Source: Paraconexibacter antarcticus (lineage in GTDB: Bacteria; Actinomycetota; Thermoleophilia; Solirubrobacterales; Solirubrobacteraceae). From it: a stretch of 64,000 bases of DNA. The stretch spans positions 2,790,001 through 2,854,000 of the forward strand of contig NZ_CP098502.1 in the NCBI RefSeq assembly GCF_024220175.1. The letters are read 5' to 3'. Under the pieces are notes generated by a model. It was given only the letters and a program-made list of their open reading frames with translations. It was not told the DNA's origin and made no database searches. The translations under genes were made by a program, and so were the position numbers. Below are positions 35,124 through 43,399 of this stretch, in pieces. How positions within the stretch are numbered: position 1 is the first letter of the stretch; each line of letters starts with the position of its first letter.

Positions 35124-36026
35124 TCAGCTCAGCGCGCTCGCGAGGGCCTCGTCGAGGTCCGGGTGCCGGAACGCGTACCCGCCGGCCAGGGCGCGTGACG
35201 GCACGGCGCGCTGGCCTTCGGTGACGATCTCGCTCATCTCGCCGTAGAGCAGCTTGATGGCGAAGGCCGGGACGGGCGCGAACGCGGGGCGGTGAAGGGC
35301 CTTGCCGAGGGCCTTCGAGAACACCTTGTTCGTCACGGGCTCGGGGGCGGAGCCGTTGTAGGCGCCGGACCAGGAGCCGTCGTCGATCGCCTTGAGGTAG
35401 AGCCCGACGATGTCGTCGAGGTGGATCCAGGGCATGTACTGGCCGCCGCCGGCGACCGGGCCGCCGACGCCCATCCTGAACGGCGGGAGCATCGTCTTCA
35501 GGGCGCCGCCGGAGCGGTCGAGGACGACGCCGGTGCGGATGTGGGCGACGCGGACGCCGAGGGTGAGCGCCTTGTCGGCCTCGGCCTCCCACACGACGCA
35601 GACCTTCGCGAGGAAGTCGCTGCCCGCGGGGGTGTCCTCGGGGACCTTCTCGTCGCCGTGCTTGCCGTAGTAGCCGACGGCGGAGGACGAGATGAGCGCG
35701 GCGGGGCGGGGGTCGGCGGCCGCGATGCCGGCGACGAGGTTGCGGCTCCCGATCTCGCGCGAGTCGTTGATGGCCTGCTTGCGGGCGGCGTTCCAGCGCT
35801 GGGCGACGGGCTCGCCGGCGAGGTGGACGATCGCGTCCCGGCCCGCGAGGGCGGCGACGGGCGCCGGCTCGTTCAGCGCGTCCCAGGCGAGCGCCTGCAC
35901 GCCGAGGGCCTGACCGGCCTTCTCCGGGTTGCGGGAGAGGACGGTCACGTCGTCGCCCCGGTCCTTGAGGGCGGCCACGAGGCGCGCTCCGATGAGTCCG
36001 GTCGCGCCGGTCACGGTGATCTTCAT
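35124..36026 (-). CDS. TIGR01777-family NAD(P)-dependent epimerase/oxidoreductase
   Basis: 300 residues from the ATG at 36024-36026, which sets 'MKITVTGATGLIGARLVAAL' at the N-terminus; a longer frame to 36062 adds 12 unconserved residues. Family marks are GATGLIG, 'HLAGEPVAQRWNAARKQAINDSRE' in part, 'SSAVGYYG', 'RTGVVL' and 'WIHLDDIVG'. The family (SDR39U1/YfcH) is an extended SDR whose substrate is unknown; YfcH-type proteins have been linked to cell division inhibition by name only. Convergent with ftsH. Confidence 0.92.
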   Translation of the reverse strand: MKITVTGATGLIGARLVAALKDRGDDVTVLSRNPEKAGQALGVQALAWDALNEPAPVAALAGRDAIVHLAGEPVAQRWNAARKQAINDSREIGSRNLVAGIAAADPRPAALISSSAVGYYGKHGDEKVPEDTPAGSDFLAKVCVVWEAEADKALTLGVRVAHIRTGVVLDRSGGALKTMLPPFRMGVGGPVAGGGQYMPWIHLDDIVGLYLKAIDDGSWSGAYNGSAPEPVTNKVFSKALGKALHRPAFAPVPAFAIKLLYGEMSEIVTEGQRAVPSRALAGGYAFRHPDLDEALASALS

Positions 36027-36118
36027 GCCGGGGATACGACCAGCGGGCGCCTCGGGGATCAAGGCGCGGCGGCGTTATTTCTGACAGACGGCCTCGCCGG
36101 ACGCACCCCGGCCACGAC

Positions 36119-36141
36119 GTTCGAGCCCCCCGGGCGAGAAC
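36119..36141 (-). repeat. Degenerate GA-framed hairpin
   Basis: GTTC and GAAC form a 4-bp stem around GAGCCCCCCGGGCGA, a 15-base loop that keeps the GAGCC/GGCGA frame. It lies 5 bases from copy 4, repeating the tandem layout seen before ybeY. Confidence 0.4.
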
Positions 36142-36146
36142 TCGCC

Positions 36147-36176
36147 CGCGACCCGAGCCGTCAGGCGAGGGTCGCG
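36147..36176 (-). repeat. GA-framed hairpin repeat, copy 4
   Basis: CGCGACCC (36147-36154) pairs perfectly with GGGTCGCG (36169-36176) around GAGCCGTCAGGCGA, a 14-base loop with one extra base compared with copies 1-3. It spans the last codons and stop of the malic enzyme gene. Confidence 0.7.
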
Positions 36177-37627
36177 CGGTCGCCGGCGGCGAAGCCGATC
36201 GTGTTGTCGATGACGGCGGCGGCGCCGGAGGCCCGAGCCTCGTCGGCGACGGCCGCCGCGACGGCGGGCGCGACGTCCCGGTTGAACACCGAGGGGATGA
36301 TGTAGTCCTCGCGCACCTCGGCGTCGTTGACGATCTGGGCGATCGCGCGGGCCGCGGCCATCTTCATCTCCTCGGTGATCTGCCGCGCGCGGACGTCGAG
36401 CGCGCCGCGGAAGACGCCGGGGAAGGCGAGGACGTTGTTGATCTGGTTCGGGTAGTCCGAGCGGCCGGTCGCGATGATGCGCGCGTAGGGGGCGGCCTCC
36501 TCGGGCGCGACCTCCGGGTTCGGGTTCGCCATCGCGAAGACCATCGCGTCCTTGTTCATCGCCTGCAGCGCCTCGGCGGGGAAGATCCTCGCGCCGCTCA
36601 GGCCGATGAAGAGGTCGCAGCCGTCGAGGGCGTTCACGGGCGGGCCGCTGATCTTCTGCGGGTTGCTCGTCTCGGCGTACCAGCGCTTGATGGCGTTCAT
36701 CGAGCCGTCGGCGTAGTCGGAGCGATCGGTGGAGACCAGGCCCTTGGAGTCCGCGCCGATGATGTCGCGAACGCCCGCGGCCTGGAGGATCTTCGTGACG
36801 GCGACGCCCGCGGCGCCGAGCCCGGTGACGAGGACCTTCAGATCCATGAGGTCGCGGCCGGTGAGCTTGCAGGCGTTGAGGAGGGCGGCGAGCACGACGA
36901 TCGCGGTGCCATGCTGGTCGTCGTGGAAGACGGGGATGTCGAGCTCGGCCTTCAGCCGGTCCTCGATCTCGAAGCAGCGCGGCGCGCTGATGTCCTCGAG
37001 GTTGATGCCGCCGAAGCCGGGGGCGATGCGGCGGACGGTCTCGACGATCTCGTCCGGGTCCTTCGTGCTCAGGACGATCGGGAAGGCGTCCACCCCGGCG
37101 AACTCCTTGAAGAGCATGCACTTGCCCTCCATGACCGGCATCGAGGCCTCGGGGCCGATGTCGCCGAGGCCGAGCACCGCGGTGCCGTCGGAGACGACCG
37201 CGACCGTGTTGCGCTTGATCGTGTACTGGAAGGCCTTGTCGCGGTCCTCGTGGATCGCCATGCAGACGCGGGCGACGCCGGGCGTGTAGGCCATCGAGAG
37301 GTCGTCGCGCGTGCGCAGCGAGGACTTGTTGTGCTGCTCGATCTTGCCGCCGACGTGGAGCAGGAAGGTGCGGTCGGTCGTGTCGACGACGCGGGCGCCC
37401 TCGAGCGCGTCGATCGCGCCGGTGATGGCGTCCCAGTGGCCCTGATCGGTCGCGTCGACCGTGATGTCGCGCAGCAGGGTGTCGTCGCCGACCTCGACGA
37501 GATCGACGGCGCCGATGACGCCGCCGGCCTTGCCGATCGCGGAGGCGACCTGCCCGAGCATGCCGGGCTTGTGGTCGATCTCGACGCGGATCGTCAGCGA
37601 GTACTGGGCGGAGGGAGTGGTCGGCAC
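36161..37627 (-). CDS. ACT-domain NAD(P)-dependent malic enzyme
   Basis: 488 residues from the GTG at 37625-37627. A TATGTT box (minus strand, 37637-37642) lies 9 bases before it, which rules out the longer frame to 37825. Residues about 8-85 form an ACT domain ('YSLTIRVEIDHKPGMLGQVA'), then the malic core with 'YTPGVARVC', 'KRNTVAVVSDGTAVLGLG', 'FHDDQHGTAIVVLAALLNA' in part and 'VLVTGLGAAGVAVTKIL' (NAD site). It decarboxylates malate to pyruvate; the ACT domain suggests amino-acid feedback. The 3' end is embedded in a hairpin repeat. Confidence 0.94.
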   Translation of the reverse strand: MPTTPSAQYSLTIRVEIDHKPGMLGQVASAIGKAGGVIGAVDLVEVGDDTLLRDITVDATDQGHWDAITGAIDALEGARVVDTTDRTFLLHVGGKIEQHNKSSLRTRDDLSMAYTPGVARVCMAIHEDRDKAFQYTIKRNTVAVVSDGTAVLGLGDIGPEASMPVMEGKCMLFKEFAGVDAFPIVLSTKDPDEIVETVRRIAPGFGGINLEDISAPRCFEIEDRLKAELDIPVFHDDQHGTAIVVLAALLNACKLTGRDLMDLKVLVTGLGAAGVAVTKILQAAGVRDIIGADSKGLVSTDRSDYADGSMNAIKRWYAETSNPQKISGPPVNALDGCDLFIGLSGARIFPAEALQAMNKDAMVFAMANPNPEVAPEEAAPYARIIATGRSDYPNQINNVLAFPGVFRGALDVRARQITEEMKMAAARAIAQIVNDAEVREDYIIPSVFNRDVAPAVAAAVADEARASGAAAVIDNTIGFAAGDRATLA

Positions 37628-37636
37628 GGTGACGGA

Positions 37637-37642
37637 AACATA
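37637..37642 (-). promoter_or_regulatory. -10 box for malic enzyme
   Basis: TATGTT on the minus strand, 9 bases before the GTG at 37627. Confidence 0.5.
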
Positions 37643-37693
37643 TCTCGGACGTGCTGTCCGACCTGTGCTCCTTCCGGTCAGCCAGGCAGACCG

Positions 37694-37699
37694 TAAGCT
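37694..37699 (+). promoter_or_regulatory. -10 box before the broken SDR gene
   Basis: TAAGCT ends 6 bases before the ATG at 37706, so the pseudogene still has an intact leaderless promoter. Confidence 0.45.
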
Positions 37700-37705
37700 G
37701 GCCGC

Positions 37706-38325
37706 ATGAGCAGCTGGACGGCGGCCGACATCCCCTCCCAGGCGGGACGCACCGCGATCGTCACGGGCGCGAACAGCGGGATCGGCCTGGAGGCCGCCCG
37801 CGAGCTCGCGCGGGCGGGGGCGCACGTCATCCTCGCGGTGCGCGACCCGGCCAAGGGGGAGGCGGCACGGGCGCAGCTGCCCGGCAGCAGTTCGACCGGG
37901 GCTACCGGCGCTGGGCCGCGTACGCGCAGTCCAAGCTCGCGAACCTCCTCTTCACCTTCGAGCTGCAGCGGCGTCTGACGGCCGGCGGGTCGCCCGTCAT
38001 CGCGACCGCGGCGCACCCCGGCTACTCCGCGACGCACCTGCAGTCCCACAGCGAGTCCTTCCGGGACGGGCTCATGCAGATCGCCAACCGCGTGTTCGCG
38101 CAGAGCGCCGCCACGGGGGCGCTCCCGACCCTCTTCGCCGCGACCGCGGACGTGCCGCCGGGCAGCTACGCGGGCCCGAGCCGGCGGCTGGAGTCGCAGG
38201 GGCCCCCGACGCTCGTCCGCACCGCGGCGGAGGCCCGGGACGAGGCCGTCGCCGCCCGGCTGTGGGCGCTGTCGGAGGAGCTGACAGGCGTCTCCTTCGG
38301 CCTCGCAGCGCCCGTGCCCGCCTGA
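37706..38325 (+). pseudogene. Short-chain dehydrogenase with internal deletion and frameshift
   Basis: The first frame (from ATG 37706) encodes an SDR start with '[20 protein letters not shown]' and runs well to about 37885 ('[10 protein letters not shown]'), then loses all similarity and stops at 37978. From about 37890 another frame gives the C-terminal half of the same type of enzyme: '[20 protein letters not shown]' with the catalytic Tyr-x-x-x-Lys, then 'AAHPGYSATHLQSH'. The middle third, including the NNAG region and catalytic Ser, is absent. A deletion of roughly 100 codons that was not a multiple of three joined the halves. It resembles retinol-dehydrogenase-like SDRs of about 310 residues. 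Confidence 0.82.
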
Positions 38326-38389
38326 CGAGGGGTCGTTCGCCCGCACCCCGAGGCGTTCGATGGTGGCGCGTGCGGGGTATGGCCCGCGT

Positions 38390-39643
38390 ATGCCTTCTGC
38401 GCTGCGCAACACCCCCGACCCCGCGCCCGAGGCGGGCGCCGCCTTCGCGGTGGATCGCCTCGCCGCGCGCCAGGGGACCCTGATCGTCGAAGGCCGCTGG
38501 TCCGGGGTGCGGGGGATGCGGTTCCTCCGTCCGACGCTCGTCGTCGAGGGCCGTCAGGTCCTCGCGACGCTCGAGCACAAGCCGTGGGCCCCCGCCGAGG
38601 GGACCCGCTGGACGGCCGCGTTCCCGTGGACCGACGGGGAGGACGCCCTGGCGACCGCGACGATGGAGGTCGCGCCGAGCGTCGTCGTCCCGCTCGGCCC
38701 GGACGCGATCGCCGCGGCGGCCGGTGCCCCGGCGCGGGCGAAGCGGTCCCGGACGTCCTCGGTGGCGCCGGTGCGGACGGTGGCGCCCGCGGCCGCGGTG
38801 GCGCCCGCCGCGCCGGAGCGTCAGGCGAAGGCTGAAGGCCGGCCGGCCGTGGAGGCGCCGGCCGTCGCCGCCGGCGACGCGGGGCTGCCCGGCGCCCGCC
38901 TGCCCGAGTACGACCCCGCCGAGACCCCTGACCCGGCGGTGCAGACCGCCCGCCGGGCGCTGCGCGACGCCGAGCGCGAGCGCGACGAGCAGGCCCGCGC
39001 CGCCCGCAGCGCGATCGCGGAGCGCGACCGCGCGCTGGCGCGCGTCGACGAGGCGGTCCGCGACCGCGAGGCCGCGGTCCGCACCCGCGACCGGATAAGC
39101 ACCCAGCTCGAGGAGGTCGAGGCCGCCCGCGCCCGCGCCGAGCGCGAGCGCGAGGAGGGCATCGCGGCCGCGCGCCGTGAGCGCGACGAGCGTGTCGCCG
39201 CCGCCGAGCGCGAGCGCGACGAGCGCATCGCCCGGCTGGAGCGTGACCGCGACGAGCGCATCGCCGCGCTCGAGCACGAGCGCGACGAGGCCGTCAGGGC
39301 GCGGGCCGCCGCCCAGGGCCAGCGCGACGACGCGCTGCTCGCGCGGGACGCGTTCCGCCCCGTCCCCGGCGGTGACGCCGTCGGCGACGAGGCCGCGCCG
39401 ACCCGCCCGGCGCCCGTGAGGCCGCGGCAGCCCACGGCCGTGACGCCTGCGGTGCGCGACGAGGACGACGACAGCCCGATCGGGATCCGGAGCGTCCCCG
39501 CCGCCCGCGCGGCCGGGCTGCGGCGCCGCGAGGACAAGCGCTCGCTCGGCGTCTTCGACGTGTGGGCGCTGCGCGTGCTGGCGACGGCGACCGCGACGTG
39601 CTTCCTCATCCTGCTCTTCTCGCTCGTGCGCCTGTTCCTGTAG
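38390..39643 (+). CDS. Coiled-coil protein with C-terminal membrane anchor
   Basis: 417 residues from the ATG at 38390 (an ATG at 38360 is also possible). Residues about 20-105 form a beta-rich domain ('TLIVEGRWSGVRGMRFLRPT'), then a Pro/Ala linker, a coiled coil (about 180-320) rich in RERDER repeats, a second linker, and one hydrophobic helix at the very C-terminus ('ATATCFLILLFSLVRLFL'), like a tail anchor. No family is recognised. The layout of small domain, linker and coiled coil resembles the protein encoded at 59453. A structural or cell-pole role is a guess. Confidence 0.72.
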   Translation: MPSALRNTPDPAPEAGAAFAVDRLAARQGTLIVEGRWSGVRGMRFLRPTLVVEGRQVLATLEHKPWAPAEGTRWTAAFPWTDGEDALATATMEVAPSVVVPLGPDAIAAAAGAPARAKRSRTSSVAPVRTVAPAAAVAPAAPERQAKAEGRPAVEAPAVAAGDAGLPGARLPEYDPAETPDPAVQTARRALRDAERERDEQARAARSAIAERDRALARVDEAVRDREAAVRTRDRISTQLEEVEAARARAEREREEGIAAARRERDERVAAAERERDERIARLERDRDERIAALEHERDEAVRARAAAQGQRDDALLARDAFRPVPGGDAVGDEAAPTRPAPVRPRQPTAVTPAVRDEDDDSPIGIRSVPAARAAGLRRREDKRSLGVFDVWALRVLATATATCFLILLFSLVRLFL

Positions 39644-39690
39644 GGGAGGGGCGGGGCGGGCGCCGCGGGCCGGACGGCCACGGTCCTCGC

Positions 39691-39696
39691 TAGGGT
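39691..39696 (+). promoter_or_regulatory. -10 box for polA
   Basis: TAGGGT ends 10 bases before the ATG at 39707. Confidence 0.45.
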
Positions 39697-39706
39697 CGGC
39701 GGAGCC

Positions 39707-42334
39707 ATGGCCGACCGACCTGACGAGCTCTTCCTCATCGACGGCAACTCGCTCGCCTACCGGGCGTTCTTCGCGCTGCCGGAGTCGATCGCGACGTCGA
39801 CCGGCCAGCCGACGAACGCGATCTTCGGGTTCGCGTCGATGCTCGTGAAGCTCCTCACCGAGTACGGGGTGAAGCCGACGATCGTCGTGTGGGACGCCGG
39901 CTCGTCCGGGCGCAAGGAGCTCTCGGCCGACTACAAGGCGCAGCGCACGTCCCGCCCGGACCTGCTGAAGGAGCAGTGGCCCCACCTGCTCGAGATCGTC
40001 GAGGCGTTCGGCTACCGCAACACCCACGTCGACGGCTACGAGGCGGACGACGTCATCGCGTCGATCGCGCAGCGCGCTCGCGAGGCCGACCCGCCCGTCC
40101 GCTCGGTCGTCGTCACCGGTGACCGCGACGCCTTCCAGATCATCGACGACGACGGGATGGTCGCGATCATGGCGACCGGTCGCGGCATCACGGACACGAA
40201 GCTCTACGACCGGCAGGCGGTCATCGACCGCTACGGCCTCGCGCCCGAGCTCATCCCCGACTTCTACGGGCTCAAGGGCGACACGAGCGACAACATCCCC
40301 GGGGTCCCCGGCATCGGCGACAAGACCGGCGCGACGCTCCTGCAGCAGTTCGGCGACCTCGAGGGCGTCCTCGCCAACGTCGAGAACATCTCCGGCGCCA
40401 AGCGCAAGGAGAACCTCACGAACCACGCCGACGACGCGCGGCTCTCCAAGCAGCTCGCGACGATCCAGCGCGACGTCCCGGTCGACATCGACCCGACGCA
40501 CGAGGCCGCCCGCGAGCCGGACCGCTCGAAGCTGCGCGAGGTCTTCCGCCGCTTCGAGCTGCGGGCGCCGCTGTCGCGGCTGGAGGAGGCCCTCGGTGTA
40601 CCCGACCCCGCCCACCCCGGCGACGGCATCGGCGAGGGAATCCCCGGCGGGACGCTCACCGGGGACGTGCAGCTCACCGCGCGGGTGCGCGAGGCGACGA
40701 TCGCCGATCTGCGGGTGCTCCCGCCCGGCCAGGAGGTCGCGCTCGCGGTCACGGTGCCCGAGGCGCCGGAGGGCGAGCTCTTCGCGATCGACGCCGAGGC
40801 GCGGTTCGGTGTCTCGGTCGGGGACGGCGGGGTCCTGACCGGGCCGTGCGCCGACGCGGCCGAGGTCATCGCGGCGCTCGGGGACCGCCCGGTCGTCGTC
40901 CACGACGCGAAGGCGGTCGGCCCGGTCCCGCCGAACCTCGCCCACGACACGCTCCTCGGCGCCTACCTGCTGGAGCCGGCCCGGCGCGGGTACCCGTTCG
41001 CCGAGCTCTGCGAGGAGCGCGGCCTGGCGACGAAGATCGAGGACCCCGCGGCGGCCACGTCGCTGCTGACGAGCGCGCTCGCCGCCTGGCAGCGGGAGCA
41101 GCTCACCGAGCGCGGCCTCGAGTCCCTCCTGCACGACGTCGAGCTGCCGCTCGTCGGGGTCCTCGCCTCGATGGAGGCGGCGGGCATGCGCCTGGACAAA
41201 GCGCGCCTCGCGCTCATCAAGGGCCGCGTCGACGAGGAGATCGGGCAGCTCGAGCGGGACGTGTGGGAGCTCGCGGGGGAGGAGTTCGTCCTCGGGTCGC
41301 CGCAGCAGCTCGGCCACGTCCTCTTCGAGAAGCTCGGCCTGTCGCGCAAGCGGCGCGGCAAGACCGGCTTCTCCACCGACGCCCGCGTCCTGCAGGCGAT
41401 CCGCGAGGAGCACCCGGTCATCCCGAAGATCGAGCGCTGGCGCGAGCTGAACCAGCTCTCCAAGACCTACCTCGACGTCCTCCCGCACCTCACCGACGCC
41501 GAGGACCGCATCCACACGACGTTCCTGCAGGCCGTCGCGCAGACGGGGCGCCTGTCCTCGACGAACCCGAACATGCAGAACGTGCCGGTGCGGACCGAGC
41601 TGGGCCGCGAGATCCGCGGCTGCTTCCGCGCCGCCGACGGCCACGTCCTCGTGAGCGCCGACTACTCCCAGGTCGAGCTCCGGATCCTCGCGCACGTCGC
41701 CGACGAGCCGGTCCTCAAGGAGATCTTCATCCGGGGCGACGACGTCCACACCGCCACCGCGTCGACGGTGTTCCAGAAGCCGGCCGACCAGCTCACGCCG
41801 ATGGACCGCTCGAAGGCGAAGATGATCAACTACGGCATCGTCTACGGCCTCTCGGACTTCGGCCTCGCCGACCGCCTGAACATCCCGCGCGAGGAGGCGA
41901 AGGCCTTCATCGACACGTACCTCGAGCGCTTCCCGAAGGTCGCGCAGTTCATGGCGGACACGATCGCGCAGGCGAAGGAGGACGGCCACGTCACGACGCT
42001 CTACGGCCGCCGCCGCCAGATCCCGGAGCTCCGGGCCCGCAACTACCAGGTGCGCACCCTCGGCGAGCGCCTCGCCGTCAACACCGTCATCCAGGGGACG
42101 GCGGCGGACGTCATGAAGCTCGCGATGATCGAGGCCTTCCGCGCCCTCGCGGCCTCCGGTCTCGCCGCCCGCATGATCCTCACCGTCCACGACGAGCTCG
42201 TCTTCGAGGCCCCCGAGTCCGAGGCCGACGCCGTCGCCGCCCTCGCCGTCGAGACGATGACGAAGCCCTGGCCCTACGAGCCGCCGCTGGCGGTCGACGT
42301 GGGGTACGGGGTGTCGTGGATGGACGCGAAGTAG
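39707..42334 (+). CDS. polA: DNA polymerase I
   Basis: 875 residues. The 5' nuclease domain (1-300) has 'LIDGNSLAYRAFFALP', 'DGYEADDVIAS', 'VTGDRDAFQII' and 'GLKGDTSDNIPGVPGIG'. The central 3'-5' exonuclease fold (about 320-480) lacks the metal-binding acidic residues: where E. coli has FDTETD there is 'VALAVTVPE'. The polymerase domain has motif A 'ADYSQVELRILAH', the O helix 'RSKAKMINYGIVYG' and motif C 'LTVHDELVFE'. So it repairs and processes Okazaki fragments but should not proofread. Convergent with the DUF559 gene 9 bases away. Confidence 0.96.
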   Translation: MADRPDELFLIDGNSLAYRAFFALPESIATSTGQPTNAIFGFASMLVKLLTEYGVKPTIVVWDAGSSGRKELSADYKAQRTSRPDLLKEQWPHLLEIVEAFGYRNTHVDGYEADDVIASIAQRAREADPPVRSVVVTGDRDAFQIIDDDGMVAIMATGRGITDTKLYDRQAVIDRYGLAPELIPDFYGLKGDTSDNIPGVPGIGDKTGATLLQQFGDLEGVLANVENISGAKRKENLTNHADDARLSKQLATIQRDVPVDIDPTHEAAREPDRSKLREVFRRFELRAPLSRLEEALGVPDPAHPGDGIGEGIPGGTLTGDVQLTARVREATIADLRVLPPGQEVALAVTVPEAPEGELFAIDAEARFGVSVGDGGVLTGPCADAAEVIAALGDRPVVVHDAKAVGPVPPNLAHDTLLGAYLLEPARRGYPFAELCEERGLATKIEDPAAATSLLTSALAAWQREQLTERGLESLLHDVELPLVGVLASMEAAGMRLDKARLALIKGRVDEEIGQLERDVWELAGEEFVLGSPQQLGHVLFEKLGLSRKRRGKTGFSTDARVLQAIREEHPVIPKIERWRELNQLSKTYLDVLPHLTDAEDRIHTTFLQAVAQTGRLSSTNPNMQNVPVRTELGREIRGCFRAADGHVLVSADYSQVELRILAHVADEPVLKEIFIRGDDVHTATASTVFQKPADQLTPMDRSKAKMINYGIVYGLSDFGLADRLNIPREEAKAFIDTYLERFPKVAQFMADTIAQAKEDGHVTTLYGRRRQIPELRARNYQVRTLGERLAVNTVIQGTAADVMKLAMIEAFRALAASGLAARMILTVHDELVFEAPESEADAVAALAVETMTKPWPYEPPLAVDVGYGVSWMDAK

Positions 42335-42343
42335 GGCGGAGGC

Positions 42344-43336
42344 TCACGAAGGCCCCGACATACCTGCAGTTCGTGCGTGGCCGCGGGCGCGGAGGAGCGC
42401 CAGGAGGTCCGCGCTGACCCGGTCCCACTCCCTCGTCGCATGCCGCCAGGTGACGCGGAAGGTGACGAGGCCCACGGCGAGCGCCTGCTGATCCCGTCGG
42501 CGGTCGCTGTCCATGGCCAGGCGCTGCTGGTGCCACGTCCGGGAGTCGAGTTCCACGAGCACCCCGAGCTCGGCGAAGAAGAGGTCGGCCTTCGCGAGAC
42601 GTCCGTCGGCGAGTTCCACGAGCTCGTTGCGCCGGTACGGCGGGAGCGGCAGCGCGCGCAGGAGTGGCAGCACGAGCGCCTCGAACTCACCGTGGGTGCG
42701 GCCGCTCCCCGGGTCGTCGACGGCGGCGTCGACGGCCGCGGACAGGGCACCTCGGCCGCGGTGCCCCGAACGGAGGTCGATCGCGCCGGCGACGCGCTCG
42801 ACGGTCGTGAGCCGGAGGCTGAGCGCCTCGTTGAGCGCGATCGCGAGCGGATCGGGCGCGAGGCGAGCAGCGAGATCCAACAGGACGTGCTCCGCACGCA
42901 GGACCGGGAGGCCATGCCGCCGGCAGATCATCGACGGCGTCACCGCGACGTGGTGGACGGTGACCCCGTCGTGGCCGCGGCGGTGTGTCGGCGCCGCCAG
43001 GTGGATCTCGCCGTTCCACGGGCGGATCCCGAGGAGACCAGCCCCGCTGAGGTCGGTGAAGGCACTTTCGCGCCCGACCGCGAGGTGGGCGGCCCAGTGT
43101 CGGCCGCGCGGCGAGAGGGCGGCCGGTCCGACGGCCCGCACGCCGCGGTGGACGACCCGCAGGAGCCGCCGGTCGGTCGCGACGTCGATCGCGTGTCGCG
43201 TGAGTCCGCAGTCGCTGAGCTGGCGGACGTGCACGACATTCTCCTGCCGGGCCGCGACGACAGCGACCTGGCCCCAGGGTGGGTGACCCGCACAAAGTGC
43301 GCGTATGACCGGGTCTTCGTGCGGCACGACTCCCAT
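42344..43336 (-). CDS. Winged-helix plus DUF559 (Vsr-like) endonuclease-fold protein
   Basis: 330 residues. The N-terminal part ('VVHVRQLSDCGLTRHAIDVA', 'RLLRVVHRGVRAVG') resembles the winged-helix antitoxin-like domain of AbiEi relatives. The C-terminal part has 'RTHGEFEALVLPLL', 'KADLFFAELGVLVELDSRTWH' in part and 'RDQQALAVGLVTFRVTW', the PD-(D/E)xK layout of DUF559. Such fusions are abundant in actinobacteria and their function is unknown. No toxin or modification gene is next to it, so a defence role is unsupported. The start is the least certain part. Confidence 0.78.
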   Translation of the reverse strand: MGVVPHEDPVIRALCAGHPPWGQVAVVAARQENVVHVRQLSDCGLTRHAIDVATDRRLLRVVHRGVRAVGPAALSPRGRHWAAHLAVGRESAFTDLSGAGLLGIRPWNGEIHLAAPTHRRGHDGVTVHHVAVTPSMICRRHGLPVLRAEHVLLDLAARLAPDPLAIALNEALSLRLTTVERVAGAIDLRSGHRGRGALSAAVDAAVDDPGSGRTHGEFEALVLPLLRALPLPPYRRNELVELADGRLAKADLFFAELGVLVELDSRTWHQQRLAMDSDRRRDQQALAVGLVTFRVTWRHATREWDRVSADLLALLRARGHARTAGMSGPS

Positions 43337-43399
43337 CGTGCGGCCTGATCCTGCAACAGCACAACCGCATGGTTGCGCCGAAAGTGCGACGGGAGTGCG

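Noticed and set aside
38072..42190. A 1372-codon open frame on the minus strand opposite polA, and similar long antisense frames throughout
   Set aside because: They mirror real genes codon for codon, have shadow composition (Arg/Gly/Asp/Leu-rich, no motifs) and arise because GC-rich DNA has few stops.
42344..43336. Defence or toxin-antitoxin locus
   Set aside because: The neighbours are polA, a flavoprotein and rpsA; no toxin, methylase or other defence gene adjoins it.
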